From positions 1-53,622 of the forward strand of contig CAITEH010000006.1 of assembly GCA_903891415.1 (NCBI GenBank): a stretch of 53,622 bases of DNA, read 5' to 3'. The notes under the pieces were generated by a model. That model saw only the letters and a program-made list of their open reading frames with translations, made no database searches and was not told the origin of the DNA. Position 1 is the first letter of the stretch. Each line of letters opens with the position of its first letter. The position numbers and the translations under genes were made by a program. Positions 17,650 through 24,822 of this stretch are shown piece after piece. The DNA comes from Candidatus Firestoneibacteriota bacterium. GTDB taxonomy: Bacteria; Oederibacteriota; D2-FULL-39-29.

Positions 17650-17722
17650 TTTGCCGAATGCATTTTAAGCGGAGAGATTGTCGTGACACTGTCACGATAA
17701 TTGAGTTTAAAGTTATTGTATA

Positions 17723-17799
17723 TTGACAATTACGCGGCTATATGTTAACCTATATATAGCTGGTTAACATATGTTAACCATGATGGTGTATGTTAACAT
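17723..17799 (+). promoter_or_regulatory. promoter and four-site palindromic operator of the HTH/Doc operon
   Basis: TTGACA at 17723-17728 is a perfect -35 box; the matching -10 is unclear (TAACCT at 17746-17751 gives 17-base spacing). Four GTTAAC hexamers start at 17744, 17763, 17773 and 17792. The central pair forms a perfect 18-base palindrome at 17762-17779, and the right site lies in the palindrome ATGTTAACAT. Steps of 19, 10 and 19 make the whole array symmetric about 17770/17771. The sites overlap the promoter, as expected for autorepression by the antitoxin. Confidence 0.7.
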
Positions 17800-17817
17800 G
17801 TGAAAGGCAGGAAAAAT

Positions 17818-18072
17818 ATGAATAAAAAGTATATTACCATAGCAGAGCTTGCAAAAATGCAGGGTGTTTCCCGGATAGCAATCTTTAAAAAGGTAAAAAA
17901 AGGGGAGATAAAAGCTGAGCTGGCAGGGGGAACCTATGTTATTCCTATACAGCAAGCTGAATACTTTTTAGGGAAAGAACTTTCGGCTTTGGATAAAAAA
18001 GAAATAGACTCTGCCGTTAATAAAACAGTGAAAGATTACGGTGAAGTCCTCAAGCTTCTGGGTAAAGAATAA
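17818..18072 (+). CDS. HTH antitoxin of a Doc-type toxin-antitoxin pair
   Basis: An 84-residue small protein from the ATG at 17818, which has AGGCAGG as ribosome binding site. A GTG at 17800 lies inside the operator edge and would add six residues; it is less likely. Residues about 5-50 look like an excisionase/MerR-type helix-turn-helix (ITIAELAKMQGVSRIAIFKK, then KGEIKAELAGGTYVIP). The C-terminal part (about 55-84) is charged and helical, suitable for wrapping the toxin. It overlaps the toxin gene by one base (TAATG). By position it neutralises Doc and represses the operon through the GTTAAC sites. It is not a Phd-fold antitoxin by eye. Confidence 0.72.
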   Translation: MNKKYITIAELAKMQGVSRIAIFKKVKKGEIKAELAGGTYVIPIQQAEYFLGKELSALDKKEIDSAVNKTVKDYGEVLKLLGKE

Positions 18073-18488
18073 TGAAAACCCTGACGATAAAAGATATTGA
18101 ATACCTGTCTTTTAAATTAGCTCAGGATTTCATGAGTTTTAAAGAACCCATACCGGAATTTTCTTCCAGGTTTCCGAATACCCTGGAAAGCTGTATTTCC
18201 GCGCCTTTTTTGACCTTTGGGCGGAAATCGCTCTACCCGGATCTTACCGCGAAAGCCGCGGTTTTATTCTACCTGATGATAAAGAACCACCCATTCCAGA
18301 ACGGGAACAAACGCATAGCGATGACCACGCTTTTTGTTTTCCTGCATATGAATAAAAAATGGCTGAAAGTCGACACTAAAGAACTATATAACTTTACCAT
18401 GTGGATAGCCGAAAGTAACGCCAAGTTAAAGACTGAAACGATCAAAGCAGTTGAAAAGTTTTTAAAAATATATATGATAAAGCTATAA
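18072..18488 (+). CDS. Doc/Fic-family toxin (death-on-curing)
   Basis: A 138-residue Fic-fold protein with the Doc-type core motif HPFQNGNKRIAMTT at about 73-86. Doc proteins carry HxFx(D/N)xNKR and act as kinases that phosphorylate EF-Tu, while classical Fic AMP transferases have HPFxxGNGR. The Lys in place of the second loop Gly points to the Doc side. Length is typical of Doc. It starts on the last base of the antitoxin stop codon, so the two are translationally coupled. Operon and motif together make a toxin-antitoxin system the best call. Confidence 0.82.
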   Translation: MKTLTIKDIEYLSFKLAQDFMSFKEPIPEFSSRFPNTLESCISAPFLTFGRKSLYPDLTAKAAVLFYLMIKNHPFQNGNKRIAMTTLFVFLHMNKKWLKVDTKELYNFTMWIAESNAKLKTETIKAVEKFLKIYMIKL

Positions 18489-18495
18489 TAGTATT

Positions 18496-18518
18496 TGTAG
18501 TTGCCTGATTCATCAGGC
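18496..18518 (+). repeat. GTAGTTGC hairpin repeat, single copy
   Basis: TGTAGTTGC followed by the hairpin GCCTGAT-TC-ATCAGGC. The same unit, with a changed but still pairing stem, occurs twice as an inverted pair at 35679-35730. This indicates a dispersed palindromic repeat family. The rest of the 168-base gap before tgt shows nothing else. Confidence 0.65.
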
Positions 18519-18656
18519 GCCAGCTTTCTGCCGGAACGGCCTAAATTAAGCAGAAGATTGCATTAAATGAAGAGTGCCAATAAAATGGATGCTGAAAAGA
18601 AAGAATATTCTGGTTCAGGCAGAGGATAATACACAAATAGCTCTAAAAAGGACATT

Positions 18657-19793
18657 ATGAATTTTAAACTGTTAAAGAAATCAAAGGAAACGAAGGCGCG
18701 GCTGGGGATCATCAGCACAGCGCACGGGGATATTGAGACGCCGGTTTTTATGCCGGTAGGGACGACGGGGACCGTAAAGGCCATGACTATGCGGGACCTT
18801 AAAGAGATAGGCGCGCCGATAATTCTCGGGAATACTTATCATCTTTATCTCCGGCCGGGGCTGGAGGTCATAAAAAAAGCAGGCGGGCTGCATAAGTTCA
18901 TCAGCTGGGACAGGCCCATGCTTACCGACTCCGGCGGGTTCCAGGTATTTTCACTCAAGGGCCTGCGCAAAGTTACCGATGAAGGAGTTGTCTTTCAGTC
19001 CTTCCTGGACGGGTCGGAGCACAATTTTACCCCGGAAAAAGTAATGGAGATAGAAAATATTTTAGGCGCGGATATTATTATGACCTTTGATGAGTGCGTG
19101 CCGAATCCCTGCGAGAAAGAATACGCGGTAAAAGCGCTTGAGCGGACGACTGAATGGGCAAAAAGATGCAGGAAGACGCATAACAGTAAAGACCGGGCGC
19201 TTTTTGGAATTATCCAGGGGAGCGTGTTTCCTGACCTGCGCGCAAGAAGTGCAAAAGAAATTACGGCGCTAGATTTTGAAGGTTACGCTATCGGCGGATT
19301 ATCCGTCGGGGAAAATAAGGACCAGATGTACGGGATGATAGATGTAGTAGAGCCCTTTATGCCGGAAAACAAGCCCCGTTACCTTATGGGGGTTGGAACC
19401 CCGGAAGATATCTGGGCGGCGGTTGAGAGAGGCGTGGATATGTTTGATTGCGTCATGCCCACCCGAATTGCCCGGAATGGCGGCATATACACAAGCGGTG
19501 GTAGAATAATTATCCGCAACTCTACCTATAGTAGTGACTTTGGACCGCTGGACCCTGAATGTGATTGTTATGTCTGTAAAACCTTTTCAAAAGCTTACCT
19601 GCGGCACCTTATAAGTTCCGGAGAGATCACGGCAATGCAACTCAACACTTTACATAACCTGTCGTTTATGATAAAATTACTAGCTACTATTAAAACTGCT
19701 ATAAAAGAAGACAGGTTCCTCGAAGCAAAGGAAGAATTCTTCAATAAATACGGGACGTCACCTAAGGACGGGCCTGTTAAAGCAGAAAAGTAA
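18657..19793 (+). CDS. tgt: tRNA-guanine(34) transglycosylase
   Basis: A 378-residue enzyme that exchanges guanine-34 of Asp, Asn, His and Tyr tRNAs for the queuosine precursor preQ1. TDSGGFQVFS near residue 90 holds the general-acid Asp, GGLSVGE binds substrate, and MFDCVMPTRIARNG near 262 holds the nucleophilic Asp. The zinc site CDCYVC near 301, with a following His in YLRHL, is intact. Length is normal and AAAAAGGA precedes the ATG. It begins a long plus-strand run of translation genes; a 22-base gap separates it from rpsP. Confidence 0.96.
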   Translation: MNFKLLKKSKETKARLGIISTAHGDIETPVFMPVGTTGTVKAMTMRDLKEIGAPIILGNTYHLYLRPGLEVIKKAGGLHKFISWDRPMLTDSGGFQVFSLKGLRKVTDEGVVFQSFLDGSEHNFTPEKVMEIENILGADIIMTFDECVPNPCEKEYAVKALERTTEWAKRCRKTHNSKDRALFGIIQGSVFPDLRARSAKEITALDFEGYAIGGLSVGENKDQMYGMIDVVEPFMPENKPRYLMGVGTPEDIWAAVERGVDMFDCVMPTRIARNGGIYTSGGRIIIRNSTYSSDFGPLDPECDCYVCKTFSKAYLRHLISSGEITAMQLNTLHNLSFMIKLLATIKTAIKEDRFLEAKEEFFNKYGTSPKDGPVKAEK

Positions 19794-19815
19794 TACTAGT
19801 CAGGAGGATCTTTTA

Positions 19816-20058
19816 ATGCCAACAGTAATAAGAATGGTAAGAACCGGGACGACCAAAAAGCCCAGGTATAGAATAGTTGTCGCGGATCACAGTTTTCCCA
19901 GGGACGGCAGAAATATTGAGATCCTCGGGCACTATAACCCTTTTGATAAAGTAAAAGGTTTCGTAATTGACAGAGGAAAAGTTGCTGAATGGGTAAAGAA
20001 GGGCGCAAAACCGTCTAACACTGTGTTAAAGCTTCTGAAAAATATTAAACCAGCTTAA
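19816..20058 (+). CDS. rpsP: 30S ribosomal protein S16
   Basis: An 80-residue ribosomal protein with the typical start VIRMVRTGTTKKPRYRIVVA and the conserved LGHYNPF. CAGGAGGA lies just before the ATG. The stop codon overlaps the trmD start by one base (TAATG). In most bacteria rimM, and often a KH-domain gene, lies between rpsP and trmD; both are missing here. Confidence 0.96.
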   Translation: MPTVIRMVRTGTTKKPRYRIVVADHSFPRDGRNIEILGHYNPFDKVKGFVIDRGKVAEWVKKGAKPSNTVLKLLKNIKPA

Positions 20059-20771
20059 TGCATGTCGATGTAATCACCATTTTTCCCCGCATGTTCGACT
20101 CTGTCCTCGGTTCCAGTATTTTAAAAAGGGCTGTTGAAAAGGGCAAGCTTTCAGTAAAGGTCCACAATTTGCGGGATTACGCGGAAGGCCGGCACCAGAA
20201 TACCGATGATACCCCGTATGGCGGCGGGGCGGGTATGGTAATGAAAGTCGAGCCGGTAGTAAAATGCCTGAAAGCGGTGGAAAAAAAGAAAAAAGGTTAC
20301 AAGATCCTGCTGACGCCGGCAGGTAAGACGTTCGACCAGAAGACGGCAAAAAAGCTGTCCGGAAAGAAAAATATCATCCTGGTTTGCGGGCACTACGAAG
20401 GTTTTGACAGAAGGGTTGAGGATTATATTGACGAGGAAATTTCCATCGGAGATTATGTCCTGACCGGCGGGGAAATACCGGCGATGCTCATTATAGACGC
20501 TGTTTCGAGGCTGCTCCCCGGGGTGCTGGGTAACGCGGAATCCATAAAGTACGAGTCGTTCATGGAAGAGCTGCTGGACTACCCGCACTACACAAGGCCC
20601 GCTGATTTTAAAGGGAAAAAAGTTCCGGCGGTACTGCTTTCCGGAAATCACGCGGCCATAGCCGCCTGGCGGAAAGAAGAAGCGCTGAAACTTACAAAGA
20701 AAAACAGGCCGGATCTGCTTGTTAGAACGGAGAAAAAAACCCGTACCGCTGTCCGGCGGACGGGAAGTTGA
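20058..20771 (+). CDS. trmD: tRNA (guanine-N1)-methyltransferase
   Basis: A 237-residue SPOUT methyltransferase that makes m1G37 in tRNAs with G36, preventing frameshifting. The start MHVDVITIFPRMFDSVLGSS, the mid-region LVCGHYEGFDRRVEDYI, and the trefoil-knot motif SIGDYVLTGGEIPAM are all canonical. The catalytic Asp in the C-terminal domain is probably within ELLDYPHYTRP. It is coupled to rpsP by a one-base overlap and precedes rplS by 35 bases. Confidence 0.96.
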   Translation: MHVDVITIFPRMFDSVLGSSILKRAVEKGKLSVKVHNLRDYAEGRHQNTDDTPYGGGAGMVMKVEPVVKCLKAVEKKKKGYKILLTPAGKTFDQKTAKKLSGKKNIILVCGHYEGFDRRVEDYIDEEISIGDYVLTGGEIPAMLIIDAVSRLLPGVLGNAESIKYESFMEELLDYPHYTRPADFKGKKVPAVLLSGNHAAIAAWRKEEALKLTKKNRPDLLVRTEKKTRTAVRRTGS

Positions 20772-20806
20772 AAACTTGAAAGTTAAAAAATCGGAGGGAG
20801 TTTAAT

Positions 20807-21235
20807 ATGAACTGGGAAGAAAAATATAAAAGAAAAGACCACCTGGAATTCCGGGTCGGCGATGAAATAAAGATAGGCGTCAGGGTAAAAGAAGGCGATA
20901 AAGAAAGGATCCAGTCCTTTGAAGGGCTGGTCTTAAGTATCCGCGGTTCCGGGCTGGATAAAACATTTAAGGTCAGAAAAACAGCCGCGGGTATCGGCGT
21001 TGAAAGGACCTTTCTTTTTCACTCGCATGCTGTTGCTACCGTCAAAGTTTTAAAGAGCGGTAAAACACGCAGGGCGAAGCTCTTTTATCTGCGCGACAAA
21101 GTGGGCAAAGGCTCCAAACTCAAAGAAGATCTTACGGTCATTGCGCTGCCGGCGGAAGAACCTAAAGCCGCTGCTCCTGCTGCCGCTCCTGCTGTTACGC
21201 CTTCAACGGCTGTTCCCGCAGATGCGCCAAAGTGA
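20807..21235 (+). CDS. rplS: 50S ribosomal protein L19 with Ala/Pro-rich tail
   Basis: The first 115 residues are a normal L19, with FRVGDEIKIGVRVKEGDKER, FEGLVLSIRG and GVERTFLFHS. The usual protein ends near this length, but here about 26 more residues rich in Ala and Pro follow (EEPKAAAPAAAPAVTPSTA and onward). The tail is probably disordered. The last 14 bases overlap the rnhB start region. A good GGAGGGAG ribosome binding site is present. Confidence 0.94.
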   Translation: MNWEEKYKRKDHLEFRVGDEIKIGVRVKEGDKERIQSFEGLVLSIRGSGLDKTFKVRKTAAGIGVERTFLFHSHAVATVKVLKSGKTRRAKLFYLRDKVGKGSKLKEDLTVIALPAEEPKAAAPAAAPAVTPSTAVPADAPK

Positions 21236-21857
21236 AGAAGAGCGCCTAAAACTATTACTTGAGATAGAAAACTCCCTTTTTGCATCCGGAAAAAGGGTCC
21301 TGGCGGGAGTTGATGAAGTAGGCAGGGGGCCGCTGGCCGGCCCCGTTATTGCCGCGGCAGTGGTTTTCGAGCAGGAAAAACTCAAAGATCTTTCCAGATA
21401 CACCGGCCTGAACGACTCAAAAAAAGTCTCCGAAAAAAACAGGGAAAAACTCTCTGCTATCATCATGGAACAAGCCCTTGCTTTCGCCTTTGGCAGTATA
21501 GATGAAAAAACTATAGATGAAATAAATATTTTTCAGGCCTCCCACAGGGCCATGGAAACCGCCGTTAACTCCCTTGCCGTTACTCCCGATATAGTTCTTA
21601 TAGACGGGCCTTACAAAATAAAGATCCCGCAGGAACAACAAGCCCTGATAGGTGGTGACGCGAAATCGTTCGTAATTGCCGCCGCTTCCATTATTGCAAA
21701 AGTGAAAAGAGATGGTATAATGAAAGAATACGATAAAGAATTTCCGGTCTATGGTTTCGCCAAAAACAAGGGGTACGGGACCAGAGAGCACATCGAAGCC
21801 ATAAGAAAACACGGCAGGTGCAGGATACACAGACAATGTTTTGGAAAAAATTTTTAG
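21222..21857 (+). CDS. rnhB: ribonuclease HII
   Basis: A 211-residue RNase HII that cuts RNA in RNA-DNA hybrids and removes misincorporated ribonucleotides. The DEVGRG metal-binding motif lies in [16 protein letters not shown] near residue 30; SIIAKVKRD carries further conserved residues. The ATG at 21222 overlaps the rplS end by 14 bases. An earlier in-frame start at 21141 only reads the rplS tail out of frame (Leu-rich) and is rejected. The end overlaps yraN. Confidence 0.93.
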   Translation: MRQSEEERLKLLLEIENSLFASGKRVLAGVDEVGRGPLAGPVIAAAVVFEQEKLKDLSRYTGLNDSKKVSEKNREKLSAIIMEQALAFAFGSIDEKTIDEINIFQASHRAMETAVNSLAVTPDIVLIDGPYKIKIPQEQQALIGGDAKSFVIAAASIIAKVKRDGIMKEYDKEFPVYGFAKNKGYGTREHIEAIRKHGRCRIHRQCFGKNF

Positions 21858-22192
21858 GGCTGGCCGGTGAAGAGGAAGCGGTAAAATTCCTCAAGCAGAA
21901 CGGCTACAAAATAATAGAGCGCAACTACCGCTGCAGATACGGCGAGATAGATATTATCGCCCGGCAAAAAGATGTCTGGTGTTTTATCGAAGTTAAAACT
22001 ATAGCAAAGACGGCCGCGGAATCGCCTTTTGAGACCATAGACAGGAAAAAAACCGCACATATCGAGAATGCCGCGGCCTGTTATGCCTCGGAAAAGAAGC
22101 TGGGGAGAGAGAAAATAAGGTTCGACGCGGTCGGCATACGCAAAACGGAAGGAAAAAGCGAGATAAAGCTGATAAAGGATATATTTTGCTAA
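21836..22192 (+). CDS. yraN: YraN/UPF0102 family protein
   Basis: A 118-residue predicted nuclease-fold protein of the UPF0102 family. The core [20 protein letters not shown] has the spaced acidic residues and Lys of a PDDEXK-like site. Its neighbourhood beside rnhB is the usual one in many phyla. The chosen start ATG at 21836 gives the standard N-terminus, with GGA upstream. A GTG at 21818 would add six residues. It overlaps rnhB by 22 bases and mlaE by 7. Confidence 0.85.
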   Translation: MFWKKFLGLAGEEEAVKFLKQNGYKIIERNYRCRYGEIDIIARQKDVWCFIEVKTIAKTAAESPFETIDRKKTAHIENAAACYASEKKLGREKIRFDAVGIRKTEGKSEIKLIKDIFC

Positions 22193-22965
22193 AGAATGTT
22201 TTTGAATATACGGGGAAGAAAGTCACGGTATTTTTCTTTGAAGCCGGGAAAATAACCTCCCTCTTCGGGCAGGTAATATACTGGACATTTAAAAAGCCCT
22301 CTGAAGTAAAGAGTATCTTTGAGCAGATGGTAATAATCGGCAATAAATCCCTGGGTGTCGTGACCATTACGTCGCTGTCAACCGGCATGATCCTGGCGCT
22401 TCAGACAGGCACCGCCATTGAAAGAAAAATTTCCGGCGCGGCAAATATGCTCGGCGGCATCGTCTCCCTGGCGCTTACCCGCGAGCTGGCTCCGGTGCTT
22501 ATTGGCCTCGTTATGGCCGGCAAAATAGGTTCAGCAATCGCGGCAGAGATCGGGACCATGAATGTTACCGAACAGGTGGACGCGTTAAAGACCATGGCCA
22601 CGAATCCGGTGAAATACCTGGCGGTTCCGCGGTTCATCGCCGCGATCTTTATGCTCCCTTTGCTTACTATTTACGCGGACCTGCTCGGGACGCTGGGCGG
22701 GTTGTTCATTAGTTTAAATATTTTTGACGGCACAACAGGGAGCTATTTTGAAAGTTTAAATATGTATATGCGTCTTGACGATGTTTTTAAGGGCCTGTTT
22801 AAAACTATTTTTTTCGGAGCCATTATAGCGGTTATCGGCAGTCATAAAGGCTTTGAAACCGAAGGCGGAGCGGAAGGCGTGGGAAAATCCACCACTTCCT
22901 CTGTGGTTATTTCTTCAATGCTCATTCTGGTCACCGATTATATCCTGACCGCGTTCCTCTGGTAG
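22186..22965 (+). CDS. mlaE: MlaE-type ABC permease
   Basis: A 259-residue inner-membrane permease of the MlaE family, which moves phospholipid between the inner and outer membrane. Signature regions are [28 protein letters not shown] and [15 protein letters not shown]. The TTG start at 22186 has AAAGGAT seven bases upstream and overlaps yraN. It is followed by the ATPase and MCE subunits, which completes the core MlaFED set. Confidence 0.92.
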   Translation: MLKNVFEYTGKKVTVFFFEAGKITSLFGQVIYWTFKKPSEVKSIFEQMVIIGNKSLGVVTITSLSTGMILALQTGTAIERKISGAANMLGGIVSLALTRELAPVLIGLVMAGKIGSAIAAEIGTMNVTEQVDALKTMATNPVKYLAVPRFIAAIFMLPLLTIYADLLGTLGGLFISLNIFDGTTGSYFESLNMYMRLDDVFKGLFKTIFFGAIIAVIGSHKGFETEGGAEGVGKSTTSSVVISSMLILVTDYILTAFLW

Positions 22966-22971
22966 CGTGCG

Positions 22972-23721
22972 ATGATAAAGCTCAACAATGTCATAAAATG
23001 TTTCGGCACCCAGCAGGTCGTAAACAGCCTTAACCTGGAGATTCCGGATAAAAAGACCGTTGTTATTATCGGCAGGAGCGGCTGCGGAAAGAGTGTTTTG
23101 CTCAAGCACATGATAGGTTTATTGAAACCGGATTCCGGCAGTATCGTTGTCAAAGGCAAAGATATTGCAAAACTGGATACCGCCGGGTTGGATGACATAA
23201 GAAAACATTTTGGCATGCTTTTTCAGAGCGCGGCGCTCTTTGATTCTCTTACGGTCGCGGAAAATGTCGGTTTCGCGCTCACAAGATTCACCAAAAAAAG
23301 CCCTGCAGAAATAAGACAGCTGGTAAAGGAAAAACTCGCGCTTGTGGGCCTTGAAAATGTTGAAGAGAAAAAGCCATCAGAGCTTTCAGGCGGGATGAAA
23401 AAAAGGGTGGGTTTGGCCAGGGCGATCGCGATGGACCCGGAAATAATGCTTTATGACGAGCCGACCACGGGCTTAGACCCGATAATGTCCGATATTATCA
23501 ATGAATTAATAGTAAATCTGCAGAAACAGCTTAAGATGACCAGTGTGGTGGTCACCCATGATATGAAAAGCGCCTATAAAATAGGCGATAAAATAGCGAT
23601 GATGTACGAGGGCAGAATAATAGAAGAAGGCACGCCCCCGGAAATTCAAAATACAAATAATCCTACGGTACAGCAATTTATAAATGGAAGCTCAAAAGGC
23701 CCGATACAGGTGTTGGGCTAA
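22972..23721 (+). CDS. mlaF: MlaF-type ABC ATPase
   Basis: A 249-residue ATPase partner of the lipid transporter. Walker A is GRSGCGKSVLLKH, the Q-loop GMLFQSAALFDSLTV, the signature LSGGMKKRVGLARA, and Walker B LYDEPTTGLDP. All catalytic residues are present. It starts six bases after mlaE. Confidence 0.94.
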   Translation: MIKLNNVIKCFGTQQVVNSLNLEIPDKKTVVIIGRSGCGKSVLLKHMIGLLKPDSGSIVVKGKDIAKLDTAGLDDIRKHFGMLFQSAALFDSLTVAENVGFALTRFTKKSPAEIRQLVKEKLALVGLENVEEKKPSELSGGMKKRVGLARAIAMDPEIMLYDEPTTGLDPIMSDIINELIVNLQKQLKMTSVVVTHDMKSAYKIGDKIAMMYEGRIIEEGTPPEIQNTNNPTVQQFINGSSKGPIQVLG

Positions 23722-23730
23722 ATTCCAATT

Positions 23731-23765
23731 ACTGATAACTGATAGCTAATAGCTGATTGCTGATA
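23731..23765 (+). repeat. heptameric repeat, five units
   Basis: Five consecutive 7-mers ACTGATA, ACTGATA, GCTAATA, GCTGATT, GCTGATA lie between mlaF and mlaD. Related seven-base arrays occur at 26189-26326, 47356-47475 and 49111-49145. Confidence 0.7.
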
Positions 23766-23800
23766 GAAAAAACAGAAAGATAATTGCGCGGGAGGAAAAT

Positions 23801-24694
23801 ATGGCCTTATCCAATGAAGTAAAAGTAGGGATGTTCACGGCACTGGCCGCGGCGATACTGCTTGCCGGCACCGTTTATATCGGCGGGTTTACCGTTTTTC
23901 AGCCGGGCTACCGTGTTAATGTTATTTTTGATTCCGCGCCCGACCTGAAAGCCCGCTCAAAGGTAAAATACGGCGGCGGCGTGGATATCGGCCGGGTCAG
24001 CGGGCTCAAGCTGACCAAAGAGAATAAAATAAATGTGGAACTGTTCATTAAAGAAGGGTTCACTTTCCGCAAGGATTGCTACATCTCGGTCTCTTCCACC
24101 GGGGTCATGGGAGAAAAGTTCATTAATGTTTCCGGAGGTTCCGAGGAAACCGCTTTAGTCCAGCCGGGAGAGGTCCTCTACGGTAAAAGTTCCGGAGGCA
24201 TAGATGCCGCGCTTGAAAGCATGTCGCAGGCGTCGGCGGAATTAAAAGATGTTCTGACTGCCCTGAACAAAATAGTAGGCGGAGTTCAGAGCTCGCTGCT
24301 CGGGTCCGTAGAAAATGTTAATGAACTTACGAAAGTAACAAAAGATATAATGGACAAAAATAAACCGGCTATAAACAGGTCTGTGGAGAATTTTGAGAAA
24401 ACCTCCCAGGAGCTGGCGGCTGCTACAACCAGCCTTAAAGAACTAACGGCCCAGCTTAATACCATAGTAAAAGGAGTGAGCAAGAGCGATCTGCCCAAAA
24501 CCCTTGATAATCTGGGTAAGGTATCGCTCAAACTCGACGAAACGGTAACGACGCTTGATTCTGCCGCAAAAAAAATAGATAAAGGCGAAGGAACGCTGGC
24601 GCTGCTGATCAACGACAAGAAAATGGCGGAAGAACTGAAAGCCCTGGTAACCGATGTCAAAAATAACCCCTGGAAATTATTGTGGAAAAAGTGA
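23801..24694 (+). CDS. mlaD: MlaD-type MCE domain lipid-binding protein
   Basis: A 297-residue periplasmic protein anchored by an N-terminal helix (VGMFTALAAAILLAGTVYIG). The MCE domain follows at about 38-117 (YRVNVIFDSAPDLKARSKV, SSTGVMGEKFINVSGG). The rest is a long helical region with a coiled-coil pattern, as in MlaD proteins that form hexameric rings and needles. It lies 79 bases after mlaF with a heptameric repeat between, and has GGGAGGA before its ATG. The stop codon is the first base triplet of a two-hairpin repeat. Confidence 0.92.
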   Translation: MALSNEVKVGMFTALAAAILLAGTVYIGGFTVFQPGYRVNVIFDSAPDLKARSKVKYGGGVDIGRVSGLKLTKENKINVELFIKEGFTFRKDCYISVSSTGVMGEKFINVSGGSEETALVQPGEVLYGKSSGGIDAALESMSQASAELKDVLTALNKIVGGVQSSLLGSVENVNELTKVTKDIMDKNKPAINRSVENFEKTSQELAAATTSLKELTAQLNTIVKGVSKSDLPKTLDNLGKVSLKLDETVTTLDSAAKKIDKGEGTLALLINDKKMAEELKALVTDVKNNPWKLLWKK

Positions 24695-24767
24695 CAAAAA
24701 CAGACGAAATATTTGTGATACGTTTTTGTCATCCTCGAATGGTTTTATCGAGGATCCAGCGTCTTAG
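24692..24767 (+). repeat. two-hairpin dispersed repeat, copy 1
   Basis: The first hairpin pairs TGACAAAAAC (24692-24701, containing the mlaD stop) with GTTTTTGTCA (24722-24731). The second is ATCCTCGA-loop-TCGAGGAT at 24731-24755. The segment 24729-24767 matches 39846-39884 in 35 of 39 bases. A similar element is placed the same way after the FKBP gene. It may serve as transcription end or transcript-stabilising structure. Confidence 0.8.
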
Positions 24768-24822
24768 TTTTATCAGTAAAATCAAATTATTCAATTAAAT
24801 CTAAACAGAGGAATAGATACAC

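Noticed and set aside
21141..21221. N-terminal Leu-rich extension of rnhB
   Set aside because: It is the rplS Ala/Pro tail read in another frame; the RNase HII family starts near the ATG at 21222.
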